Shown here in pieces: positions 25,206 through 32,432 of a stretch of 37,347 nt of DNA. Origin of the DNA: a virus; the IMG/VR virus record IMGVR_UViG_3300031565_000155, positions 1 to 37,347 of that record; one strand, 5' to 3'. The stretch's first letter is position 1. Each line of letters opens with the position of its first letter. The translations under genes were made by a program, and so were the position numbers. The notes below the pieces were generated by a model that was given only the letters and a program-made list of their open reading frames with translations, did no database searches and had not been told where the DNA came from.

Positions 25206-26738
25206 CTACCGTCCTGCCCATCGAGGCTTCCTGGCGAAGGTGCTGTTGAATGCGCTCGCGGTGTCGCTCGCGGTGCTCTGGTGCATGACCGCTCGCTGCA
25301 ACGTCGGGTTCAGGATGTAAGCCGGTGGCTTCGGGTTGTGTGCGCGATCCACGAAGCGGACCAAATACCTCAGCGCATCGATCAAGTCAAAGTGCCCGTA
25401 CAGTTCAGAGCGCAGGTAGTCGGTGCGGTGCTTGTTCCAGGAGCCCTCTTGCAGGTGCTCGATCAACAGCGCACCGCCCTCCTCATCGATCTCGATGCGG
25501 TCGTTGTAGAACCAGTCGCGGAGCGTGTACAGGCTCGCCTCTTTGCTGTCGCCCTTGTATGCCTTCGAAATGTTGATCCCGTGATCAGTCTGCAAGTCCG
25601 ACAGCAAGCGCAGGTCCGTGTCGCTCACTCGACCGTACGGCGCGTTGCATATGTCGGTGCCGTTCCACCACTTGGTGTCGCTCCACAGTTCGCGCTCGGT
25701 GTCTTGCCACACCTTCGCCACTTCGGCTGTACCGGCCGCCTTGCCCCTCTCGGCCCATGAACGCTGGACGCATAGTTTCGCACGCGGCGCATCCCAGAAC
25801 GCCCACACGATCCCGCAGAGGTCACGCATGCCGGGATCTGCCGCGCTGTACGTTGCAGCCCACTCAGGCGCTTCGATGTGATCGACAACGTGGCGTCGTG
25901 GATCGAACTCGGGCACCAGCGCCGTCGCCTCGTCGCGGACACGCTCGCCGAAATACTCGCGACGGCAACGGGGATGGTCGCGTCCCCCTGCCGCGTCGAT
26001 GAAATGTTCCCGCTCCTCGTCGTCCAGCAACGGGTTGTTGTCGATCGTGCGGAACACCCACGCCTTGCGTTGCTTTGCGTCGGGGATAAACACCTTGTCG
26101 TACGGATGGTTCGGCGTGTCGGGTGCTGTGCTTTGGAGAATCAATCGCGCACCGTCACGCCCCTGGAACTGCGGGTAGATAACCGACGCCACCGTTTCTT
26201 CGAGGTGCTGAACGAACCCCGCTTCGGTGACTACCGCGCCGTCGCTTCCACGTCCGCGCAACCCGTTGGGGTTCTTGTCGATGCCGACCAGCTTGATCAC
26301 TGACCCGTTCGGGAAGTAGTAGCCGTGCGTTTCGCCCATGCGTGCGGTGCGGTAGCGCGGTTCCATGTCTTCCGGACACTCGCCGAGCGACAGGATGTTC
26401 CGCATGAGCGGTACCACGATCTCGCCAATGTCCTTCGCGAACGCGGTGGCGTATGTGTGAACTGATCCCGGCTGACGGATCGCGTCCTCTAGTTTGATCA
26501 CCAAGCACAGCCAGTCCTTGCCGTAGCGTCGAGCGCAATCGAATACGAACAGGCGCCTGAACAGCCCCTCCTTCGTTGTGTGCGCCGTCTTGCTCCAGTC
26601 GCGGTACTCGCGATAGCAGGCAGCTTGATCGCCGTGCAGCAACCAGAACAGTTGACCTGCGCGCCACAGGACTTCCTTCTCGTCGTCCGTTACGAGATCG
26701 ACAGCCGACACCCACGGCAACGCCGCAGCGGTCTGCAT
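25206..26738 (-). CDS. Terminase large subunit
   Basis: 510 aa; ATG 26738 overlaps the small-subunit stop by one base. The ATPase half shows a Walker-A-like CARRYGKDW (68-76), with Arg/Gly-Lys-Asp as in terminases of the R-x-x-GK(D/S) type, and a Walker B ending AVVTEAGF (168-175, catalytic E172), then a coupling motif near LQSTAP (201-206). The nuclease half has AADPGMRD (D301 as a metal ligand) and a C-terminal HFDLIDALRYLV, the usual last Asp-bearing helix. It cuts and translocates DNA into the prohead with the portal. Confidence 0.9.
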   Translation of the reverse strand: MQTAAALPWVSAVDLVTDDEKEVLWRAGQLFWLLHGDQAACYREYRDWSKTAHTTKEGLFRRLFVFDCARRYGKDWLCLVIKLEDAIRQPGSVHTYATAFAKDIGEIVVPLMRNILSLGECPEDMEPRYRTARMGETHGYYFPNGSVIKLVGIDKNPNGLRGRGSDGAVVTEAGFVQHLEETVASVIYPQFQGRDGARLILQSTAPDTPNHPYDKVFIPDAKQRKAWVFRTIDNNPLLDDEEREHFIDAAGGRDHPRCRREYFGERVRDEATALVPEFDPRRHVVDHIEAPEWAATYSAADPGMRDLCGIVWAFWDAPRAKLCVQRSWAERGKAAGTAEVAKVWQDTERELWSDTKWWNGTDICNAPYGRVSDTDLRLLSDLQTDHGINISKAYKGDSKEASLYTLRDWFYNDRIEIDEEGGALLIEHLQEGSWNKHRTDYLRSELYGHFDLIDALRYLVRFVDRAHNPKPPAYILNPTLQRAVMHQSTASDTASAFNSTFARKPRWAGR

Positions 26739-27277
26739 CAGGACGGACCGTGTCCGTTGCCGTTACTCTTGCCGTTGCCGCTCTTGCTGCCGCCGTTGAG
26801 CCCGTGAGCGAGCAGGCGATCCATCACGCGGTCAGCCACGTCAGCGGTGTTCGCGGAGATCTCTCCGGGTGTATGCACGTCACCGATCGGCAACGCGACC
26901 ACGTCCAGCTTGCTCAGGCCGCAGAGTTCAGCTTGCAGGCGCAACGCACCGAGAGCGGGCGTCAGTTGACCCTTCGACAGCGCTTCCTCGTACAGGTGTT
27001 GCGCGAGCGGCAGGAGCTTGGTCCTTGCCTTCGCTGGGGTGCCGTAGGCTTGCGCTCGATAGTGCCAGAGCATGTTCACAGCTTTGATCAGGCGACGCGC
27101 CCTACGGTCGCTCACCGAGCACCCCGTGGTGATCAGGTGCAGACGGTCGGCGGGTCGCACCGTGCGAACCATCGCCCGTTCAGTGATCGCGATGTGGCGC
27201 AGGAACGTCCGCGTGTGGACAGGCTTCCCCGCTGTCAGGTCGCCCTCGCCCGCCCGCTTCGGGTCATGCTCGCGCAT
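26738..27277 (-). CDS. Putative terminase small subunit
   Basis: 179 aa, ATG 27277 directly following the upstream stop. The N-terminal part is Arg/Lys-rich with helices resembling a helix-turn-helix (about 50-85: SVSDRRARRLIKAVNMLWHY). A central helical part (85-120) would support ring formation, and the C-terminus is a flexible Gly/Asn/Ser/Lys tail. Its position right before the large terminase and its DNA-binding character support the call. The family match itself was not recognised. Confidence 0.65.
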   Translation of the reverse strand: MREHDPKRAGEGDLTAGKPVHTRTFLRHIAITERAMVRTVRPADRLHLITTGCSVSDRRARRLIKAVNMLWHYRAQAYGTPAKARTKLLPLAQHLYEEALSKGQLTPALGALRLQAELCGLSKLDVVALPIGDVHTPGEISANTADVADRVMDRLLAHGLNGGSKSGNGKSNGNGHGPS

Positions 27278-27697
27278 CTATGCCCAGACTAGGGACAGCC
27301 AGTCGCCGCGCAGGCGCACCACAAGCGGCGAGCACACCTTGCCGAGTTCGCGCAGGAACCCCGACGGCTCGACCAGCAACGCGTCCGCGTTCCAGTGATC
27401 CGCGACGTTGATGGGCTCCGTGAGTTCGCCCCTGATCAGTGCCGCGACGACACACTCGTCGGTGAGTCGCGCCATCGGAACCTTCTCAACGACCTTCGCG
27501 CCCTCTGGCACCGACTTGTCCTTGCGCGCCTGCTTGATCATTCCCTCTTGTGCGATCACGTAGAACACCCGCGTACCTGTGGTGAGGGGTACGAACGTGG
27601 GACGCTCCTGCTCGGGCTCCGCTGGCTCCGCTCCGGGCTCCGCTTCCTCGATCTCGGTGTCTTCCGCATTGAACTTGCTCGTCCTGAACCTGGCCAT
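27278..27697 (-). CDS. Hypothetical protein, 139 aa, before terminase
   Basis: Starts at ATG 27697 with GGGAGG upstream, rather than an in-frame start 12 codons earlier that overlaps the neighbour. The N-terminal 35 residues are acidic and Pro-rich (IEEAEPGAEPAEPEQE). The rest has beta strands (TTGTRVFYVIAQEGMI) and hydrophobic C-terminal strands. It abuts the small terminase. Not recognised; a role in packaging or head assembly is only suggested by location. Confidence 0.6.
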   Translation of the reverse strand: MARFRTSKFNAEDTEIEEAEPGAEPAEPEQERPTFVPLTTGTRVFYVIAQEGMIKQARKDKSVPEGAKVVEKVPMARLTDECVVAALIRGELTEPINVADHWNADALLVEPSGFLRELGKVCSPLVVRLRGDWLSLVWA

Positions 27698-27698
27698 G

Positions 27699-27953
27699 TC
27701 AGCCTCCCATTCGGATGCGGCGTGCGGCAGCAAAGCTGGACACGGCTCCGGCGCTGTTCGCGCTAATGATCTTTGCGAATCGATCCGCGATCTCTGCCTG
27801 CTCCGAGATCAATGACTCGACCCGGTCATTCAGGTCAGTCACCGCCGCGTCGGTCGCCAGCCTTCGGTCCTGCAGTACGAACCACCGACGGGCGACGTCC
27901 CACAGCAGGAGTGCCGAAATCACGACGGCCGATGCGAGTGCGTAGGAACTCAT
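27699..27953 (-). CDS. Small membrane-anchored coiled-coil protein, 84 aa
   Basis: ATG 27953 overlaps the HNH stop as ATGA; an in-frame upstream start would lie inside the HNH gene. One N-terminal membrane segment (about 5-20, YALASAVVISALLLWDVA), then a charged coiled coil (25-65). This topology resembles an inner-membrane spanin (Rz-like) or a small holin, though it lies far from the holin/endolysin pair. Function inferred from topology only. Confidence 0.55.
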   Translation of the reverse strand: MSSYALASAVVISALLLWDVARRWFVLQDRRLATDAAVTDLNDRVESLISEQAEIADRFAKIISANSAGAVSSFAAARRIRMGG

Positions 27954-28297
27954 TGGTTGAAGTATAGCGGGCGCGAAGGGTCGCCTGTCAAGGTACCGTG
28001 AGTGCGGACGACCATCTGCGACTGCCACTCACGTAGCCGCTCGCGATCCCAATCCTTGAAGTGACCCGATAAATCATGGAACTCCGTGTGGCACTGGTCG
28101 CACAGCGGCATCGTCAGGTCGTCCCCGTTCTTGGTTCCCTTCCCCTTGCCCATGCCTGTCGCGTGGTGAGCACGGTTCGGCACTTCGTCAGTCGGGAAAC
28201 GCCCGCAGCTACAGCAGGCAAGTCTGCGGACTCGTTGGAGGATTCGCTTGTCGCGGACGGGCTTGGTTTTCTGTTTCACGTGGAACAAGGTGATCAC
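27950..28297 (-). CDS. HNH endonuclease
   Basis: 115 aa. Start chosen at GTG 28297, which overlaps the preceding TGA as GTGA; a longer frame to 28531 runs through the previous gene and is low quality. Zinc ligands C28/C31 and C66/C69 frame the nuclease motif N-R-A-H-H (41-45) ... GDD (58-60) ... PLCDQCHTEFH (64-74). This is the aHH...PLC..CH..H pattern of HNH enzymes found next to terminases, which help cos-type packaging cleavage. The coding sequence includes a parS site at codons for FHVKQ near the start. Confidence 0.8.
   Translation of the reverse strand: MITLFHVKQKTKPVRDKRILQRVRRLACCSCGRFPTDEVPNRAHHATGMGKGKGTKNGDDLTMPLCDQCHTEFHDLSGHFKDWDRERLREWQSQMVVRTHGTLTGDPSRPLYFNQ
28272..28287. promoter_or_regulatory. 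Canonical parS (ParB-binding) site
   Basis: TGTTTCACGTGGAACA on the plus strand; read on the minus strand it is TGTTCCACGTGAAACA, an exact match to the bacterial parS consensus TGTTNCACGTGAAACA. It is a near-perfect palindrome (one mismatched pair) inside the HNH gene. The consensus match is visible directly. Whether the phage ParB-like protein or the host's chromosomal ParB binds it is unknown. I saw no second copy by eye. Confidence 0.75.
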
Positions 28298-28899
28298 AGG
28301 ATTTGGTAGAACTGGTTGCCACGTTTGCCATTCGCCAGTTCGGTGCCGGGGATCACCAGCACTCGCCATCGTCCTGCCGCTACGGCCCGCTGTGCGCGCC
28401 TGACGTCGGCGTCCAAGCGAGTAGCGCCCCAATGGTCGGCGCGGCCTCTGGAGGGATCCTTGACCCGTCCTGCAGCCCATTCGTCCGTGCGCTCGACGAC
28501 AGCCCGCCAGCGAGGCAAGTGAGCAGACCACGACACATGGCTCGGCCAGCCACTCGGGGGCGACCCGTCCGTTGTGAGCGCTCGCACCCAGAGTTGGCGC
28601 CGTGACGGCGTGCGGTTACCCAATCCAGCGCAATACGACCGCACAGCATCGGTGAAACCAATCGCGGGAAACTTTGATTGCAGTGCGCGCCAGCGTCGAG
28701 CCAGCACCCAAGCCATCACGTCGTGGTCGGTTGTCGCGATCCATCCTGCCTCTGCTACCTGTGCGCGAGACAACCACAGCCGCGCCCTCGGCGTCCACTG
28801 TTCAGCGGGTATCGGCAATGCGTGGGTGTCAGTCGCGAACAGCGCAAGCAGGAGCACAGCCAGAGCAACGCGCCGCATTGTATCGGGTGGGGTGGTCAC
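28294..28899 (-). CDS. Secreted or membrane-anchored protein, possible cell-wall hydrolase
   Basis: 201 aa from GTG 28899 (GTGA overlap with the glycosyltransferase stop); ATG 28878 is an alternative start. Residues 8-27 form a signal peptide or signal anchor (MRRVALAVLLLALFATDTHA). The mature part opens with helices containing VAEAGW (a Glu that could be catalytic) and later DHDVMAWVLARRW, a layout reminiscent of lysozyme/transglycosylase or SleB-like hydrolases. It has many Arg and Trp. The hydrolase idea is tentative. It neighbours HNH and terminase genes, not the endolysin. Confidence 0.55.
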   Translation of the reverse strand: MTTPPDTMRRVALAVLLLALFATDTHALPIPAEQWTPRARLWLSRAQVAEAGWIATTDHDVMAWVLARRWRALQSKFPAIGFTDAVRSYCAGLGNRTPSRRQLWVRALTTDGSPPSGWPSHVSWSAHLPRWRAVVERTDEWAAGRVKDPSRGRADHWGATRLDADVRRAQRAVAAGRWRVLVIPGTELANGKRGNQFYQIL

Positions 28900-29768
28900 T
28901 CGACCTCCACGATCCGCATGCCGTACTCGTCGGCGCCGTCAGCGATCTCGACGTCGGGGCGACGCACCAGTTTGTTCTTGCGGAACGGGCGATAGTCCAC
29001 GTGGTGGTGCCAGCGCTTGAACTTCCACACAAGTCGCGACACATCGGGGTGCATTGCCACCTGCATGCGTGACTTCGGCAGAGTTCCCTCCTTGTCGTAG
29101 AACTCTCCGGTGTTCCCGCCCTTCAAGGTGGAAGTCCGCACCTTGTTTTGCAGGAACGCATTGAACTGGATGGTGCACCAGCCGTCCTTCAACATTCGAA
29201 GCGACAGGTCGGTGTCCTCGTTGTAGCGCCCACGCCAACGATAGCTCAGGTCGTTGCGGATCAGATTGCAGGAGTAAATGCGGGTGTTCAGGATGAACGG
29301 CGGGAGTTTCTGTTTGCGCTTTGCGAACATCAGGTAGTTCGGTCCGGCCATGCTGACGTTGCGATAGCGGAGCACAAAGTCCTCCATGCAACGGAACGCC
29401 GTGCCGTCACTCACCTGCACACGCAGGTTGCGGTTCAATCGCCAGAAACCTTGAATGTTGTCGTCCATCACCCAATGCCACGCGTGACCGCCAGCGACGG
29501 AGTGGTCCCACGCAAAGTTGCGAGCCGCGCCGGGACCCTTGCTCTTGGTGCTGCCGAGTTTGTCGAACGTGTCGTAGCGGTCCTGATACGATTGCGGCAG
29601 CACCAGCACCGTTCCGTACGCTGGATCACATGCGGCCGCGTATGCGTCGCGTTCGGGTTGCTCGACGATCACATGGTACGGGACGCGCATTGACTCCAGC
29701 GCGGACAGCGTCAGCCGAACGTCGGCGCGTCCCTTGCTCGGGATGTACAGCGGGAACCTAGGATTCAT
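28896..29768 (-). CDS. TET-associated-type glycosyltransferase (TAGT)
   Basis: 290 aa, ATG 29768 overlapping the ParB-like gene by 11 bp. Motifs in order: LYIPSKGR (7-14), a VEQPERDAY segment (35-43), GAARN (80-84), HWVMDDNIQGFWR (98-110) with the nucleotide-sugar-binding DDN, YNEDTDLSLRMLKDGW (182-197), and KGGNTGEFY (216-224). These match the TAGT group of GT-A-like glycosyltransferases described with TET/JBP oxygenases in phages, which add sugars to hydroxymethylated bases. No TET/JBP-like protein was found here, so the acceptor is unknown: another modified base, or a virion protein. Confidence 0.8.
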   Translation of the reverse strand: MNPRFPLYIPSKGRADVRLTLSALESMRVPYHVIVEQPERDAYAAACDPAYGTVLVLPQSYQDRYDTFDKLGSTKSKGPGAARNFAWDHSVAGGHAWHWVMDDNIQGFWRLNRNLRVQVSDGTAFRCMEDFVLRYRNVSMAGPNYLMFAKRKQKLPPFILNTRIYSCNLIRNDLSYRWRGRYNEDTDLSLRMLKDGWCTIQFNAFLQNKVRTSTLKGGNTGEFYDKEGTLPKSRMQVAMHPDVSRLVWKFKRWHHHVDYRPFRKNKLVRRPDVEIADGADEYGMRIVEVE

Positions 29769-30459
29769 CGTCGCTTGCGACGCGCAGGTGGGCGACAGGC
29801 TCGACCTCTGCCTGTGGGTGCCACACGTACTTGGTGTGCTCCGTGAGTTGCTGTCCGATTATTTTCGCGAACTCCGCGACGTCGTCGTCGGTTTTAAAAT
29901 GCACCTTCACGGTGCGGTACGCCATCCGATCTTCCTGTTCGAACTCGGGCATGCCCTTGTTCCACTCTTCCTGGGGATCGATCACCGTATCCTCGAAGGC
30001 GCCTGCAATGCGGTCCAGGTCGGTGCCCGTCCAGCCTGCAATCTCCACGTCCTCGGGGTCGAGTTGCGCCAGCACCGCGTTCAGCAACGGCGCGTCCCAT
30101 ACTGCCATTTCGTTCAGGCGATTGTCGGCCAGCGCCAGAGCATGGGCCTCGTCCTCGCTCCACGCGCCAAAGCGAACAGGCACCTCGTTAGTCTCCACGC
30201 TCCTGACAGCGTCCGTGTGCCAGCCGATTCGTTCGTCGGGTGTCAGTGACTCCCACAAAGTTCGCAGGTACTCGACGGCCTTCAGGCGCGTGTGACCAGC
30301 GACCACTTCGCCGTGCTCGCGAGCGAGGATCACCGACCCCCAGCCGAACCTGCGGATTGATTCTGCGACTTTGCGCACAGGCTCGCCATCGTTCTGACGC
30401 GGGTTCCCTGCCCACGGCGTCAGTCCATCGGCTGAAACCCATTCAGCGGCGGCACTCAT
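29758..30459 (-). CDS. ParB/Srx-domain protein
   Basis: 233 aa, ATG 30459. N-terminal ParB-like domain: NPR (19-21), then VVAGHTRLKA (52-61) with the G-x-x-R-x-x-A box that binds CTP/NTP in ParB-Srx proteins, and LADNRLNE (110-117). The C-terminal part (about 165-225) begins with NKGMPEFEQED and has a beta-rich segment ending in YVWHPQAE. This layout matches the ParB domains linked to DNA methylases and base-modification operons rather than classical partition ParB, which would carry a central helix-turn-helix and dimerisation domain. It sits between methyltransferase and glycosyltransferase genes, 1.5 kb from a parS site. Confidence 0.75.
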   Translation of the reverse strand: MSAAAEWVSADGLTPWAGNPRQNDGEPVRKVAESIRRFGWGSVILAREHGEVVAGHTRLKAVEYLRTLWESLTPDERIGWHTDAVRSVETNEVPVRFGAWSEDEAHALALADNRLNEMAVWDAPLLNAVLAQLDPEDVEIAGWTGTDLDRIAGAFEDTVIDPQEEWNKGMPEFEQEDRMAYRTVKVHFKTDDDVAEFAKIIGQQLTEHTKYVWHPQAEVEPVAHLRVASDDES

Positions 30460-30472
30460 GGAACGGAGTCAA

Positions 30473-30853
30473 TCACGGAGCGTCGTCGGTGGCAAGGCTG
30501 TTGGGGTCCCACACTTCGATCCGCACGGCGTGTTCGCGCACCGCTCCGCGTTCTTGTGCGCCGAGCCATGTGATCCCGTCGCGTCCCGTGTCAGCGCAAC
30601 CGAGTGCGTCCGCTACGCCGTCGCGCACATGCTTGAGTGCATCCATCTCGGTCCCTTCATCGACGCGACGAGGCGCGATGCGGGTGAGCAGAACGCAAAG
30701 CGGGCGAACAGTCGCGAACCCCCGCAGCGGTCGAGTGCAAACCAGCTTTGTCGCGCCGCGTTGCGCCTTCGCAATCTTATGCAGCACTCGCCAGTGACCG
30801 CGTGCGTTGCTGGTCGTGCGAGTCTGCATCGGCATGGTGACCACTACTCTCAT
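30473..30853 (-). CDS. RusA-like Holliday junction resolvase
   Basis: 126 aa; ATG 30853 overlaps the methyltransferase TGA as ATGA. The N-terminus (MRVVVTMPMQTRTTSNARGH) and 'AKAQRGATK' follow the RusA opening strand-loop pattern, and residues 54-90 hold VLLTRIAPRRVD and ALKHVRDGVADALGCADTG, equivalent to the RusA 'D.DN...k...DaL.....DD' region with several Asp/Glu as metal ligands (D65, D71, D78, D82). RusA enzymes cut four-way junctions made during recombination-dependent replication. The Asn of the usual DxDN motif is not clearly present, so activity should be treated as probable. Confidence 0.7.
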   Translation of the reverse strand: MRVVVTMPMQTRTTSNARGHWRVLHKIAKAQRGATKLVCTRPLRGFATVRPLCVLLTRIAPRRVDEGTEMDALKHVRDGVADALGCADTGRDGITWLGAQERGAVREHAVRIEVWDPNSLATDDAP

Positions 30854-31608
30854 GGTCGCTTCCAGTATGCAGGACGCTGGTTCCACATGCGGGTTTTCTG
30901 TTGCGCGTACCCCGCCGTCCGCAGTACCGCATTGAATCGACGCGACACCGACCGACCGGGCAGCACCTCGTCCCCGACTTCGTACTCGGGGAAGTGGCCG
31001 ATCGCTGGCGAGGTGAAGGTGTTCGCGATCAACAGCGCTCGCGGTTTCATCCGCGCAAGGACGCGCCGCAAGTGACCGACGGGGACGGGCAGGTGCTCGA
31101 AGAACTCTGACGCGAACACCAAGTCCACCGGAGCCCGTATCTTGGACGCCTCGACAACCTTGAACCCGTACCGCTCCCCCAGCGAATCCGCTATGCGGCG
31201 TTGCTTGACGTCCTCGATGTTGGTCCCGAAAACCTCTGCATCGGGGAACAGTTGCGCGAGCGCGGCGGTGGTGAGCCCGAACCCGCAACCGAGATCGACC
31301 ACGCTCCGCACTCTGCCGAGATCTTCCGTGATGCTGCCGCCAGCTTCCATCGATCGATCGCCGCGAATCGCACGCAAGTACGGACGCGAGTACGTGGTCC
31401 AGCAGTCCCACAGTTCGGCCATGTACACGTCCTCGTCATACACGCTCCAGTCGGGCTCGCCGCTATCGAGCGACGCATACCAACGCCGCTCCAGTGCCTT
31501 GAGTTCTGACCCCGCGTCGGTCAGCGAGCAGTCCACCCCCAAGCTGGCGCACTCCGCGACCATCATCGCGAGGACGTCGCCGGACTTTTCGTCGAGCAGA
31601 CTATTCAT
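30850..31608 (-). CDS. SAM-dependent class I methyltransferase
   Basis: 252 aa, ATG 31608. Motif I VVDLGCGFGL (103-112) with the acidic residue of motif II near FGTN (127-130), and a motif IV region FASEFFEHLP (165-174) typical of small-molecule or sugar-type methyltransferases ('S..vleHl') rather than the N/DPPY or PC motifs of DNA base methylases. The C-terminal part contains ALLIANTFTS, another strand of the fold. Since it shares an operon with a glycosyltransferase and a ParB-like protein, it may methylate a sugar added to DNA or another attached group. The substrate is inferred, not seen. Confidence 0.75.
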   Translation of the reverse strand: MNSLLDEKSGDVLAMMVAECASLGVDCSLTDAGSELKALERRWYASLDSGEPDWSVYDEDVYMAELWDCWTTYSRPYLRAIRGDRSMEAGGSITEDLGRVRSVVDLGCGFGLTTAALAQLFPDAEVFGTNIEDVKQRRIADSLGERYGFKVVEASKIRAPVDLVFASEFFEHLPVPVGHLRRVLARMKPRALLIANTFTSPAIGHFPEYEVGDEVLPGRSVSRRFNAVLRTAGYAQQKTRMWNQRPAYWKRP

Positions 31609-31825
31609 AGGTCAAGGTCGCTTTGGCCCGCGCCGCTGCCGCGCTCTGAACTTTCAGGTTCGGGACGTCCTGTAGTCGCCGCGTCACCATCTCCATCGCG
31701 AGGTAACTCGACTCCGACATCGCCACCTCCATCTCCGATTGCATCGACGACTCTACGGAGCACCTGACTGTGATCGTGACCAGAAACTCTGCGGTCAGCT
31801 TGGGCCTGCGATTCGCGTTCGGCAT
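31601..31825 (-). CDS. Small protein, 74 aa, overlapping the end of the 275-aa gene
   Basis: ATG 31825 has a near-ideal Shine-Dalgarno (AGGAGGAG, 4 bases before the ATG). The protein starts MPNANRRPKLTAEFLVTITV and is Ala/Met/Glu-rich with likely helices. Over these 75 codons, by hand count, 60 third positions are G/C; the overlapping frame has 34 of 74. That strongly favours this frame as the protein-coding one here. It ends eight bases inside the methyltransferase start. Function unknown. Confidence 0.7.
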   Translation of the reverse strand: MPNANRRPKLTAEFLVTITVRCSVESSMQSEMEVAMSESSYLAMEMVTRRLQDVPNLKVQSAAAARAKATLTYE

Positions 31826-32432
31826 GAAACTCCTCCTGGGTTTTCGTAGACGACGGGCGTTCCATCGTCAGCATCCACGTCGGGAGCAACGCACGGTCGG
31901 TCCCCCACTGCTGGCAGTGTTCGCGGTAGTTCTCGGGGCACGGGACCGGCGCCACTACCCCATACTCCGCCTTCATGTACGACCGCAAGCGGGAAATGCG
32001 CGTGGAGAGGGATTCGTCCCCGATCTTCTCGGACCAGTACAGCGCACAGCAAATGGTTTCGAGGTTGCGGGTCGTCACGGCTTCCGCGTAGATCACCCGC
32101 TCCTTCCAGAACATGAAGTCCGCGTAAAGTTCCTTGTCGGTCGCCGTTGCTTTGCTGTGACTGCCTGCACGCAACCTGTCGTACAGGTTCATCGGGTCAA
32201 TCGGCAGCGTCGCCGGTGGTTGCATGAACGCTGGCCGACGAATCGTGTGCAGGTCGGCGTCCACTTCCGCCGCGTACAGGTTCCAGATCAACATGCGCTG
32301 GTCCTGCTTGTGCTTCCGAAACTCTGCGGTGTCTTTCGGATTGAACGCCAGCTTCGCGAACTCACGGACTATTTTTTGATAACGCTGCGAGCTTGGTATT
32401 GATCCGGTTCCACTCTTCGTTGTTGCCTGCAT
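31605..32432 (-). CDS. Hypothetical protein, up to 275 aa, with doubtful C-terminus
   Basis: ATG 32432 with AGGGAGG upstream. Residues 1-200 look genuine: helical, aromatic-rich, with RMLIWNLYAAEVDADLHTI and ADFMFWKERVIYAEAVTTRN, but no known motif. From about residue 203 the frame overlaps the 74-aa gene, its composition turns to Gly/Arg/Asp repeats and third-position GC drops to 46%, as if non-coding. Its TGA forms ATGA with the methyltransferase. Either the tail is a real overlapping extension, or an indel in the contig hides a shorter natural stop. Confidence 0.6.
   Translation of the reverse strand: MQATTKSGTGSIPSSQRYQKIVREFAKLAFNPKDTAEFRKHKQDQRMLIWNLYAAEVDADLHTIRRPAFMQPPATLPIDPMNLYDRLRAGSHSKATATDKELYADFMFWKERVIYAEAVTTRNLETICCALYWSEKIGDESLSTRISRLRSYMKAEYGVVAPVPCPENYREHCQQWGTDRALLPTWMLTMERPSSTKTQEEFHAERESQAQADRRVSGHDHSQVLRRVVDAIGDGGGDVGVELPRDGDGDAATTGRPEPESSERGSGAGQSDLDL

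Noticed and set aside
27950-28531. Longer HNH gene starting at 28531
   Set aside because: The extra N-terminus overlaps the preceding gene and is Arg/Gly-rich nonsense; GTG 28297 gives the usual GTGA junction.
30473-31411. Longer version of the RusA-like gene (312 codons)
   Set aside because: The added 186 codons overlap the methyltransferase in another frame and are Arg/Ser-rich; the ATG at 30853 with the ATGA overlap is the natural start.
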